Of a stretch of 64,000 nucleotides of DNA, positions 35,700 to 46,739 are shown piece by piece. The DNA comes from Combretum micranthum. Taxonomy: Eukaryota; Streptophyta; Magnoliopsida; Myrtales; Combretaceae. The DNA is taken from positions 94,904-158,903 of the forward strand of contig JAMXBD010002831.1 in NCBI GenBank assembly GCA_024138025.1, given 5' to 3'. The notes beneath the pieces were generated by a model. The model was not told the origin of the DNA, did no database searches, and saw nothing but the letters and a program-made list of their open reading frames with translations. Position 1 is the stretch's first letter. The number at the start of each line of letters is the position of its first letter. The translations under genes were made by a program, and so were the position numbers.

Positions 35700-36023
35700 C
35701 TAACGTTCTTGTCAATAACTGTGCCTTCTGATTTGCTTACTAGAACGGTAGTACAACCGTATGATTTTTTTCTTTTAGCCAAATAGTATTGCCATATGAT
35801 TAGAGGATCATACTTAATTCGTTATAAATATAAATGTAACAATATTGATGCATATAAAGACCCTTCAATTATCATCATATTGGTTAGCCAAAAAAATTAT
35901 CATCACATTAATGAATATAAAAAGCCTTCAATTATAGTTACACTATTTATTTGTTTTTTCATTTTCTTTTATAAAACCATATTTGTTCTAGGGATATGGT
36001 TGATTGTGTTATATACTTATTAT
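35700..36023 (+). repeat. Segment B, left part (paralogous to 51.46-51.66 kb)
   Basis: Bases with 'tctgatttgcttac', 'atatgattagagg', 'cccttcaattatcatca' and 'accatatttgttctagggatatgg' recur in the same order at 51460-51660, with indels. No coding function. The paralogue at 51.66 kb runs straight on where the MULE-like element begins here. Confidence 0.6.
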
Positions 36024-37093
36024 GGGGTTAATGTTGAATTTGGTACCTCAACTTTGCTCGAAAATTCAATTAAGCACCTAAACTTTCAAAAGTTCAATTT
36101 TAGTACCTAAGCAAACTTTTCGTGGCCATTTTCTATACCTCGGTTAACTATGTTAACTCCGTTGATGACGTGGATGTACGGACCATCGCACGAAGTACTA
36201 CATATCATCTGACGTGGCATATTATCAATTTTTTTATTCTATTTCATTTCTTACATGGCTATAAATTATTATTTCTATTTTCGTTATGATTTTTTATTTT
36301 ATTATAGTTAATATTATTTATTTAAAAGTATTTACACTTTCTCTGGAAGCCCATCCAACACTATCGCATGGAAGCCCATTTAAGATTGGAAAACAAGTCC
36401 ATCATTCCCATTTATTAATTCTGTGCTTTCTATCCATAGGCTCTTGTATTAAGCTAATATAAACAAGACTAATTGCTAAGATTTTAGCAATGTGGGATAG
36501 TGATTATCTTCTTCCTACAACTCCCTCTTTATCGCTCTCATTCTTCCTCTCGACTACCTTATCTCTCGTAACTGTCAAGACCCTCTCTCCTAGACACACA
36601 TAATAAACCCATAACCTCCCCTCCGCCACCATCTTCAACCATTAAGAACCCCCTAAGTCAAATTGAAACCACTAGACCAACAACCAGGGTCGTCACTCAA
36701 ACTACCTATGCTAACAATCCATCATTGCCAATCACCTCAGCTCCATCTACTACCTTGAACCAATGACTTCTACCACCTTCCTAAAATAGTCTTCACCACC
36801 GATAAAACAACCACACGCAATTACCTAACCTCCAAGTCGTTGCCTCCTCAGCGACCAAAACGCTGCCATTATCCCAGCTCTAGGAAATGCAAAAAAGAAC
36901 AATGCAAGAGAATCTTTAACTGAATTGGCCAAATCCTACAAGGTTTTCCCCTTACCATAGCTTCCATCCATCTTCTTCTAATGGATTTCCTTCCTTGATT
37001 TCAAACTCTACCATCCCTAACTTCTTACCTTCCATGCTCTGTTTCGAAATATTAAAACAGAGTAACCGCAACAAGCTAAAGCTAGGAACAAAC

Positions 37094-37130
<37 letters not shown>

Positions 37131-37924
37131 CTTGATTTTAATCAAATTTGTGAAATTATTTATATAAGATATAGAGATTGTGTGTGTGTGTGTGTGTGTG
37201 TTGAGACAAAAGAGAAAGAGAGATGGAGAACTCGAGAGAGTCATCAATGCTAATGCTCAGTGACAGTAACATCGAAATGTGAATTGAAAATCATGTGGTT
37301 GTGATAGTCAAATGCAATGCTGATCATGGGACTTGGCATGGCATTGCTTGTCCTCCATGTCCAAACTCAACACGGAATTCACACAGCAATTCAAATCCAC
37401 TTTAATGCTATGTCTGCCTTTTCCCCTTTGTTGTACTAGTGCTTGTTTTTGGTTTGTAATTTGTCCCACATGAAAGAAAATTTGAAAAATGGACTTATAT
37501 AAGATAACATTAGAGCAAACATCAATTGAAAAAGAAAAACCAGTATGGGCACCATGGGCTTGCTACAATAAAACATATGAAATATGGTAGGATTTGGGCT
37601 TAAATGTGAGATTAAATTTGTTTTTAAAAAATAAAATAATATTAATTATAATAAAATAAAAAATCATAAAAAATAGAAATAAAAATTCAATAGCCACGTA
37701 AGAAATGAAATAGAATAAAAAAATGATAATATGCTAGCTAGATGACATGTGACACTTTGTGATTGGTCCATACATCCACGTCATCAACGGAGTTAACATA
37801 GTTAATCAAGATACGGAAAATGGCCACGAAAAGTTTGCTTAGGTACTAAAATTAAACTTCTGAAAATTCAAGTGCTTAATTGAATTTTCGGGCAAATTTT
37901 CGGTACCAAATTCGACATTAACCC
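36024..37924. mobile_element. MULE-like element with ~300-bp TIRs and non-transposase interior
   Basis: The left end (36024, GGGTTAATGTTGAATTTGG) and the inverted right end (37924, GGGTTAATGTCGAATTTGG) match over about 300 bases, including AAACTTTTCGTGGCCATTTT and 'ttaactccgttgatgacgtgga'. The flanks CTTATTATG and TTTATTATA are similar, as expected for a worn 9-bp Mutator-type duplication. The interior (36340-37610) encodes no transposase. It contains a less AT-rich block (36560-36900), a (GA)n run at 37098-37127 and a (GT)n run at 37181-37201, and may be captured host DNA. The absent insertion at 51.66 kb supports mobility. Confidence 0.75.
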
Positions 37925-39350
37925 TTTATTATATGATGCATTTAGTTGTTGATTACGAATTGATAAGCGAGCTAGCACATATGTTTTATTTTATTTATTC
38001 ATTTTTACTTTAAACGTAAAAAATGTTTTTAGAGCTTAGTTTTTCTTTTTCAATTATTTATATATTTTTTTGAATTTTTCCCATTGTAAAAACAAGAAAT
38101 ATAAACAAAATATAAAATATAAAATAATAGAAAAAATAAACAAGATAAATAAACATTTAATGTTTAGAAAATTTTCTATGTGAATAGAAATTATTTTTTA
38201 TTTATTCAGAGTATTTAATGCATTATTGGTAGCAATACACAAAAAAACATAATTGAAAAACATGTTTGGTTGTTTCATAGATCCCCACTAAGTGAACAAT
38301 CTTAATAAAAAACAATGTGAAACTTTTTTTTCTTTGTAACTTCTTTTACAACATCATTGCAAACTTCTATAATATTATTTCATTTAAGTAAGTAGATGTA
38401 GTTATATATGAATAAATGCACATTTTTGATAATTTTATGTGAAAATGTACTAAAGATTAATTTTATTAGGCTTAATTTTCCTTTTACGTTTAAATATTTA
38501 ATTTAAATGAAATTTTTGTTCTTAAATTTTTGGTAAAGAAAAGACAATTGGGAATGGGACCCTGATCGGATTTGGCTCGAGACTTCCCGCCTTGGTCCAA
38601 TTCCAAAAATTTTGGCCTTCATCTCAGCAGATTTGGGTTAAGTCTTGACCCCGTCCAATAAATAGGATGTTAAGTGTTAAATTAATTTTTTTTTTTTTTA
38701 AAGTTTAGATATTAAATTTGACTTCTCCTCTTTAAATAGTAGTGATCTAAATAGTGTTTTTATAATTAGTTTTAGTTTAACTAAAGTATTAAAATATTTA
38801 TTTGGTGTAACCTTGTAAGACAATAAAAGTAGATGTTTCTCTTTAATATTGGGTAAATTACATCGATGGATATCAATGTTTGAGAGTAAATATATTTAAG
38901 GTATTAACATTTCATAATATTCATTTAAGGTATCAACATTTAGAGATATGTTCATTTGTGATATTAACATTTAAGTGGTTAAAAAAATGAATTAAACAAG
39001 GTATTAATAATTGACTAGCGACAAAAAATTAAGAAAGCTTGATTGAAAATTAATCCAAACATCATACTTCAAACGAACTTCACAAAACGTTCCTACCTCA
39101 TTTTTTCGCTTTGTAAAATATTGATTCTTCTCTTTAATCATTTGAAATGTTGAGATCTTAAATGAAATTATCTCAAAATGTTGATACGCTTCTAGTATAA
39201 TCTACTCTTTAATATTATACATAAGATAAATAAAAATTTATAAATATCACATACTTTTGGATACACTTTTTAAATCTATAATTAATATTGAAAAGTATAA
39301 TTAATTTTTATTTTATATTTTTAATTTAACATATGCTCGTGATAATTCTT
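37925..39350 (+). repeat. Segment B, middle part
   Basis: This segment is paralogous in order to segment A (18490-18565, 21353-21675, 24785-25543, 29264-29730). Here the DNA reads through the points where A carries solo LTRs: 'aaataaacaagataaataaacattt' at about 38130-38150 is the empty site for 18566, and the 'tatcaacattt' region at about 38930 is the empty site for 25544. No gene was found. At 37960-38095 it also matches segment C at 51690-51790. Confidence 0.65.
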
Positions 39351-39355
39351 TTAAC

Positions 39356-39566
39356 TGTTACAATATGAGCTGTATTTATACACGTGGCATAGTTTGTCAC
39401 ACTTCTTTTAGCTTAGTTTGTTCCTTATATATGTGTAAAGGTCTGTAACAAATTGGATATGAGAAAATAGAATTTCTTCTTTTTTACTTCTCTGTTTTAT
39501 CTCTTGTTACTTTTATCAAAGCAAATTACAAGTTCTTCCGTTGATTCACGATCGTCAAGTTCTTCA
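39356..39566 (+). repeat. 5' LTR of the copia element
   Basis: It starts TGTTACAATATGAGCTG and ends CAAGTTCTTCA, directly before TGGTATCAGAAC at 39567. It carries the block CTTATATATGTGTAAAGG, which may include the promoter TATA box. Its twin is at 43973-44182. Confidence 0.9.
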
Positions 39567-39670
39567 TGGTATCAGAACGGGTACTATCCATACTTACTTT
39601 TGATTACTTGCATTATTTGTAGATCAATTTGTTTACGTTCTTCTTGTTCGTCTTTGAAGAATTTTCTTTA

Positions 39671-42600
39671 ATGGCAAAAAAGACTGCAAACAATTTCTTG
39701 TATCTTTCTGGATCCGATAATGAACTATTGTTACGAGCATAGTTTTTGACGATCTAATTTCCTAAGTTGGAGTAGATGATCCGATTAGCTTCAAGTGCGA
39801 AAGAAAAATTAGGTTTTGTTAAAGGACAGTTTAAGAAACTTGATGATACTTCGCATGATTATGAACAATGGATTCAATGTGATTCAATGATTAGATGTTG
39901 GATATTGAATTCTATGTCTAAGGAATTAGCTGAGACCTCTTATGTATGCTCAATTGCTCGAGAATTGTGGAGTGATGTATGTGAACGTTTTGGCATGACT
40001 AATGGTCCTTTGATATATTAGTTGCAACATGAGATAATGAATTTCCATCAAAGCAACATGAATGTTTCAATGTATTTTAATCAATCGAAGAAGCTTTGGG
40101 ATGAAACGTCCAATTTGTGTGGTATACCTGATTGTACTGTGGTGCTTTAATGTTTTCAAGATCTTGATAATAGAAGCAAATTGATTCAATTCTTAGCAGA
40201 ATTGAATGATTCGTATGAGGTTGTGAGAAACCATATTTTAACTATGGAACCATTGTCGATTGTTAACAAGGCTTACTATTTGTTTATCAAGTCGAAAACA
40301 AAAGCAAATGGTAGGATACATAAGTGTAACTTTTGCTTTTAATGCAAAGAAAGTAGTGAAATATTTTGCAAATGACAGAGCTTCAATTGATAGAAGAGAT
40401 AGGATGGGAAGTAAGCCTATTTGTATGCGTTGTAAGAAGGCATGGCACACTATTGATCAGTGTTTTGAAATCATAGGCTTCCGGATTGGTATAAGTCGAA
40501 GGATAAAAGAGGAGGGCAAATATTTGCGGGTCTAACTGAAACTAATCGATCTTATAAAGTTCATCTTGGAGACACTCCTTTAGATAATCCTTTGTCTTCA
40601 GATTCTGATTTTTTAACAAGGATTTGCTCAGAAGTTGTAAGGATGTTAAAGAATGATACACAAGCTGCTGGATCATCACAAGCTTCTGTCAATTTTGCAG
40701 GTATTTTTGCTCTTTCTTCAATTGTCTTCGATTCAAATTTACTTCAAGATAATAAAGTGAGATCTTAGATTGTAGACTCGGGTGCAACTGATCATATAAC
40801 TCCTTTTGAACACTTGCTTATTGTAAACACACCTTACATTCACCTATACAAGTCAAATTACTAGATGGACACATTAAACATGTTTACACTATAGGATACG
40901 TTGAAAGTAACCACATTAACCAATGTGTTACTTGTTCTAAATTCATTTCAATCTCCTTTCTGGTCATCATTGTTGAATCATTCACAATTGACAGCTACTT
41001 TTGACCACAATCATTGCTTCTTCCGGGACTCGAAATCTAAGTGCTGTGTTGGAAAGCAAGGAGCCAATATGGACCGTGATGTCTGATCCTCTTGGTGGTT
41101 TTAATTCTTCTAATTCCAATTTTTTAAGAAATGTCAAGGTTAATACTAATATGTCTTTTGATCTTTTACATTGTAGACTTGGACATGCATCTTTGTCCAA
41201 ATTAAACATATTTCTGTTGGTGAAGACTCTACTATGAAAGTTTCTTTTGTAATACTTGTCACTTGGCTAAGTTTCATAAACTTCTTTTTATTTTAAGTGA
41301 TTCGGTATCTTTAAATCCTTTTGACCTTTTGCATATTGATTTGTGGGGGGCTTTTAATTTGCCTTCTTTGTCTAGACGTAGATATTTTGTGACAATAGTT
41401 GATGATAAGAGAAAATGCACTTGGACATACTTAGTTCCGCACAAATATCATGCATCTCATGTTTTAGATAACTTTATTGCTCTTGTTAAAAATCAATTTG
41501 GTGTTATTCCCAAAACCATTAGGACAGATAATGGAGGAGAGTTTATCTCTCAAACTTGTAAATCTTTGTTTAGCAAATTTGGGATTATTCATAAAAAAAC
41601 AATACCATATAGTCCTCAACAAAATGGAGTGGTAGAAAGGAAACATAGACATTTATTGGATACTGCAAGAGCACTTCGCATTCATGCGAATTTGCTAAAA
41701 AAATGCTAGGGGGAGTGTGTTCTAGCAGCAAATGTTCTTATTAATCAAATGCCAACTCAATCTCTTAATTGGAAGACACCCTATGAGATTCTTTACAATA
41801 AAATCCTTTCTTATGATAGTTTACGAGTCATAGGGTGTCTTTGTTATGCTAGTACTACTGTACATTTGAGGGAATATTTGATTTAAGAGGTAGGAAGTGT
41901 GTTTTTAGGATATCCACAAGGTCAAAAGGATACTTGCTTTATGATCTCTAAACAAAACAAACTTTTGTCAATCGAGATGTGATTTTTTATGAACATATTT
42001 TTCCTTTTCAAGAGTCCTCTGATTTTTCAAACACATCATCTGCACCATCTAGTCTTTTTCCTTTTGACTCTGTTGTTCCTTCTTCGGATAGTTCAAACAC
42101 TTATCCTAATGCTGTTACACCTTTGGTTACTCCTTCAGTTAGTTCTGACATCTCTTCATCTAGTCCTGATGTATCAAGTCCTTCACATCCATGCAGGTCC
42201 TCAAGAATCACCAAACCACCAAGTTGGCTTAAAGATTTCATTCATACTGTACATCAAACTGCTGTTGTTGAACCACTACAATCACTTATCACTAGTTCAT
42301 TCACTAACCATAAAGCCATCAAACATCCTCTTTTCCATATTTCCTCTTTTCATCAATATGCTACGGGGTATATTTATTCAGTAGCAAATGTTTTTTTTAG
42401 TTCAAGAACCACGAAATTATCTTAAGGTTAAACAAGATTTTGGATGGCTTGAGGCAATGCAAAAGGAGTTGTTAGCCTTGGAAGCCAATCATACTTGGGA
42501 TTTGGTTGATTTACCTCCAGTAAGAAGGTTACTGGGTCGAAATGGGTATACAAAGTCAAGTACAAAGCTGATGGGACCATTGAAAGATTTAAGGCTTAGT

Positions 42601-43840
42601 TGGTAGCCAAGGGATATGATCAAGTTGAGGGTATAAATTATATCCATACTTTTTCCCCAGTAGCGAAATTGACTACCGTTCGTTTGCTTCTTGCATTGGC
42701 AACTATTAAGCAATGGCATGCTTACCAATTAGATGTGAACAATGCTTTTTTTGCATGGCTCACTTGATGAGGAAATTTACATGACACTACCCGACGGTTA
42801 TCTTCATTGTACATCAAATCAAGTCTGTAAGTTATTTCATTCTCTTTATGGCTTAAAGTAAGCCGCATCAATGGAACAAGGAACTCACTAAATCATTGTG
42901 TTCTTGGATTTATTCAATCCAAAGCCGACTATCTTTGTTCATTAAACATGTTGATTCAGTGTTTGTGGCTGCTTTGGTTATTGTTGATATTTTGTTGATT
43001 GGAAATAATTTTGATCAGATTTCATGGATTAAGTATGCCTTGCATCAAGCTTTTACAATTAAAGATTTGGGTGAAGTGAGATTCTTTTTGGGTTTAGAAG
43101 TATGTCGTGTGAATGATGGTTTTTATCTTAATCAACGGAAGTTTTTGTTGGATATTTTGCAAGACCTTGGTTTAACAATCGCAAAGCCTACAAAACTACC
43201 TTATCTTTTTTTTCTCCAACTTGATAACACTATAGGGGATGTATTACATGATCCCACCTTATATAGATGGCTTGTTGGTTTATTGTACATGACAATGACC
43301 AAACCAGATATCACATATGGAGTGCAATAGTTGAGTCAGTTCGTTCATTCTCCTCGCACTAGTCACTTGCATGCTGCTCTTCATCTTTTAGTTACTTGAA
43401 AGAGACTATTGATTAAGGTCTTTACTATTCATTCTCATCTTCCTCTCACTTGTATGGTTTCATTGATGGAGATTGGGGTTCTAGTAAGGTGGATTGGAAA
43501 TCTTTGTCAGGCTACTGTATTTTTCTTTGTCTTCTTTGATATCTTGGAAAACAAAAAAAGAACCCACTGTTTCTTCTTCATCAGTGGAGGCATAATATAG
43601 GAGCATTGCATTTACTACGAAGGAATTATTGTGGTTGTCTTATTTATGAGGGATCTTCAAGTTGATCTTTCTCTTCCTATTTCTTTGTTCACTGATAGTC
43701 ATTCAGCTTGTTTACTTGTTGATAATCTGTGCTTCCATGTCGAACAAAAACACATCGATCTGATGTTCACTTTACACGTGATCAATTGCTTATGGTTTCC
43801 TTCAACTTACCATGTTGCTTCTTCAGCTCAAGTAGTAGAT
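39671..43840 (+). pseudogene. Copia Gag-Pol polyprotein remnant
   Basis: Gag begins M-A-K-K-T-A-N-N-F-L at 39671. A copia Gag domain is at 39776-40020 (...AKEKLGFVKGQF..., RCWILNSMSKELAE). A zinc knuckle variant CMRCKKAWHTIDQC lies near 40425, with A for the usual G. The protease site is IVDSGATDHIT at ~40770. GAG-pre-integrase LLHCRLGHASLSKLN is at ~41165. Integrase (41320-41709) has its D, D, E positions in LHIDLWG, RTDNGGEF and GVVERKHR. RT starts WLEAMQKELLALEANHTWDL at ~42440 and ends near 43330, but its YVDD box reads IVDILL, so one catalytic aspartate is missing. RNase H is at ~43620-43840. Multiple stops and shifts break the frame. Confidence 0.88.
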
Positions 43841-43925
43841 ATCATGACAAAAATTCTGATTGTTAGTCAATTACTTTTGTTCAAGGGCAACATGGATTCT
43901 CGACAGCATCCACTTGAAGAAAGGT

Positions 43926-43972
43926 TGGGGAGGGGGGGGGGGGGGGGGGGGGGAGGGGGGCGGGGGAGGGTA
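43926..43972 (+). other. Expanded poly-G polypurine tract of the copia element
   Basis: An almost uninterrupted G run, broken only by two A and one C, ends two bases before the 3' LTR. The position is that of the polypurine tract that primes plus-strand DNA synthesis, but it is far longer than the usual 10-15 bases. It may be a slippage expansion or a base-calling artefact. Confidence 0.7.
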
Positions 43973-44182
43973 TGTTACAATTTGAGTTGTATTTATACAT
44001 GTGGCATAGTTTGTTACAACTTTTTAGCTTAGTTTGTTCCTTATATATGTGTAAAGGTTTGTAACAAATTAGATATGAGAAAATAGAATTTCTTCTTTTT
44101 TAGTTCTCTGTTTTCTCTGTTGTTACTTTCATCAACGCAAATTACAAGTTCTTCCGTTGATTCACAATCGTCAAATTCTTCA
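43973..44182 (+). repeat. 3' LTR of the copia element
   Basis: It starts TGTTACAATTTGAGTTG and ends CAAATTCTTCA, followed by the TTAAC target duplication. Compared with the 5' LTR there are mostly transitions and one short indel. Confidence 0.9.
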
Positions 44183-44540
44183 TTAACTTGGTCCTATATA
44201 TTTTGTTAGGGTTTATTTATTTATATAATATTAATGTGGGAATCTCAATCTTAGTACCGTTTGTACTCTTTTATATATATAATATTAACTTTAATTTTAT
44301 CAAAAAATCCTTCAAACATAAAAGTGCATCTTAATCCTACTCTTCTATACCCATTATCAGTATATGTTTGTTTCGGTATTTTTATAATTTTTTTAAAAAT
44401 TATGTAATTCAATTTTTTTAAATTATATCCATCCATTATAAGTATATCTCATTTGTTTCAGTATTTTTATGTAACTTATGTAATTTTTATGTAATTAATG
44501 TTTACACTGCTGAAAACAACAAATATATATATATATTTAT

Positions 44541-45640
44541 GGGTAAATTACATGGATATCCCTTGAAAACTTTTAAAATTATATAAACCCCTTATTATTT
44601 TTGAAAGTTTGCAACTAAACCCCCTGAAAACTTTTGTGGGACCCATTGTTTTAATGTATTATCTGCTATATGTATTTTAATGTTGATATGGATAATTAGT
44701 TTAATATATTAATTAATTAGTGTTAAAAAAATATTGAAAAATGTTGAATATAGGAAAAAAAATCATATAAATTTTTTCATATAATGTGAATTTTATTTCT
44801 ATAGATAAGAAAATCTTCAAAAGCAATTGGTCACAGCTCTAAGAGGGAAAACAATGATGTCAAACAATCGATTTTAGCAACACAAACATGAATAATGTAC
44901 AAGCTCTTGAACTCTATATTTTAAATCGAAAATCAATTAAATCTTTACATTTTAAGTGAATTATTTAAGTTTTTATATTAATATTATTATATTAAAATTA
45001 TCAACATCCTCCTATGGAAATACATTTATTAGACGAGTAGGGTCATAAGGAAGATAAGGTGAAAAAAAAAAGTGTAGGAACTACATTACAGTTTTAAATT
45101 AAAAATATCATTGAAAAAATTTTGGATGAAAATGAATTAGAAAATCTTCAGGTGAGAGCAAATATACGTGACAATAAGATTATTTATATATCTTATAAAA
45201 ATCTTAAGGACATTTTCAAGAACTCTTAAATGATATACATTTATGCAACCTTGATAAATCAATCTGTAAGTTCTAATTGGAATGAAAAATAATAAGTACA
45301 AAATAACAAAAAATGATGCTACAAACTATATCGTCATGAAGCAAGATCATCCTTGTCATATAATATAATTTTCTTTTCTATAGAAATAAAATTCATATTA
45401 TATGAAAATTATTTTATATGATTTTTTTCTATCTTCAACCACTTTTTAGTATTTTTTAACACTAATTAATTAAATATATTAAGCTAATTGTCCATGTCAA
45501 TATTAAAATACATATAGGTAGATAATATATATAAAAAAGGGTTTTATAAAAATTTTAGAGGGTTTAGGTAAAGATTTTTTTTAAAATCAGAGGTTTGTGT
45601 AATTTTAAAAGTTTTCAATTATGTACGTGTAATTTTTTGT
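44541..45640. mobile_element. 1.1-kb long-TIR element, non-autonomous
   Basis: The left end GGGTAAATTACATGG...CTTGAAAACTTTTAAAATTA is matched by the inverted right end ending near 45640. The inner arms CATATAATGTGAATTTTATT (44785) and 'aataaaattcatattatatg' (45385) also pair. The TIRs reach about 280 bases each, with several hundred bases of AT-rich non-coding middle. There is no transposase frame. Segment A lacks it. The long TIRs suggest a MULE-type element, but the target duplication is not clear because the flank is AT-repetitive. Confidence 0.65.
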
Positions 45641-46082
45641 ATAGTTATTTATTTCTCATTCTTTCTTGCGGCACGTGATGCTGCTGAACCGTCGACTTGT
45701 CGGTTGATGTTGATAAGTGATATTTACTTTGTAGTAGGAAATGAAGTGGAATATTTATATATTTGTTTATTTGATTTGGTAAGTGAGAGGGCAAAGACAT
45801 TAAGTCACGTAATGGGGTTGATCAAGTCTCCTACGGAGACAACTATTATTAATGGTTAAAAATTATCTTGATTTTTAGAATATTCTTATAATGCTGTGTT
45901 AATTTTTTTAATTTTAACTTTTAATTTTGAAAATGAAATTTAACTATTATTAAGAAAAATTAAACAAAAAAGAAATTAGTGATATGTAAATTATTTAAGT
46001 AATTATTTATATTTATTTGAAAGCTTGTAATGTCAGTTGAGGGACTTTGCTTGTTCCTGTGCTGCATAAGAGTACATAATTC

Positions 46083-46439
46083 TTTTTTATTTTTTCTTTT
46101 TGTTATTATAATGGTAGAGAAAAAATTGGACCTCATACCTCTTTACCATTGGCATACTAAAATGGTTTGAAATGGAATGTATTGTAAAATGATAAATCCA
46201 TTATCATGTTTAGAAGTATATATAGAATAAAATAGCTATAAAAGGTATTTGTCGAAAATGTCCCTAATAATAAATGAAAGTTGTGAGTATGCAATATGAT
46301 AAAAGATTACTTATATTACATACAAATTACTAAAGCTAGAATGAAATCGTGATTCCATAAATGAATTTAAATTTTCTTTCAAAACTAGAATTGTTGATCA
46401 TAAGGAATCACGATTTCATTGCGGAACAATTACAGTAAA
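46083..46439. mobile_element. 357-bp insertion flanked by TAATTC
   Basis: Segment A reads straight from GTACATAATTTATTTAG, whereas here TAATTC at 46077-46082 and 46440-46445 flanks 357 bp of foreign DNA. It contains an internal palindrome, GAAATCGTGATTCC paired with GGAATCACGATTTC (about 46343 and 46404). No terminal inverted repeat was recognised, so its class is unknown. Confidence 0.55.
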
Positions 46440-46739
46440 TAATTCATTTAGTTGGAAACTTCACAATTGGGCAATTTATCGACACAAAGTCAAAGAGGAT
46501 TCATTTAAATCACTTTGAATAGGTCGGCCGTCTTCATGAAAACACTAACTGCATGTAGGCATTCGCTAGAATATACAACTCGGTTCAAAATAGATTATTG
46601 ACAGGGAAGAAATAAATAATAATAATAAAAACAAGATGCACATATCCAAAATTACCCTTTTCTTTTAATTTAAATTCTTAAAATTTTAAATATTAGCCAT
46701 ATATAATATTCCTTTTATTTGTTACATATTTTTATCGTA

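Larger units (their letters stand above)
39356..44182 (+). mobile_element. Full-length Ty1/copia retrotransposon, decayed
   Basis: LTRs at 39356-39566 (211 bp) and 43973-44182 (210 bp) both start TGTTACAAT and end TTCTTCA. TTAAC flanks the element at 39351-39355 and 44183-44187. The primer-binding site TGGTATCAGAAC follows the 5' LTR and a G-rich polypurine tract precedes the 3' LTR. Internal order is Gag, protease, integrase, RT, RNase H, which defines Ty1/copia. The LTRs differ at roughly 15 positions plus an indel by eye (about 7%). The paralogue at 29725 is the uninterrupted site. Stops and frameshifts throughout show it is inactive. Confidence 0.92.
44188..46620 (+). repeat. Segment B, right part, with two insertions
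   Basis: It is paralogous to 29735-30775, in order: 'atataatattaatg-g', 'ttacactgctgaaaac', CTTTCTTGCGGCACG, TTTGTAGTAGGAAATGAA, GTCTCCTACGGAGAC, GAGGGACTTTGCTTG, GGGCAATTTATCGAC and GCATGTAGGCATTCGCT. Relative to A it carries a long-TIR element at 44541-45640 and a 357-bp insert at 46083-46439. No gene was found. Confidence 0.65.

Noticed and set aside
37017..37247. Minus-strand frame with His-Thr and Leu-Ser runs
   Set aside because: Produced by (GT)n and (GA)n microsatellites inside the MULE-like element.
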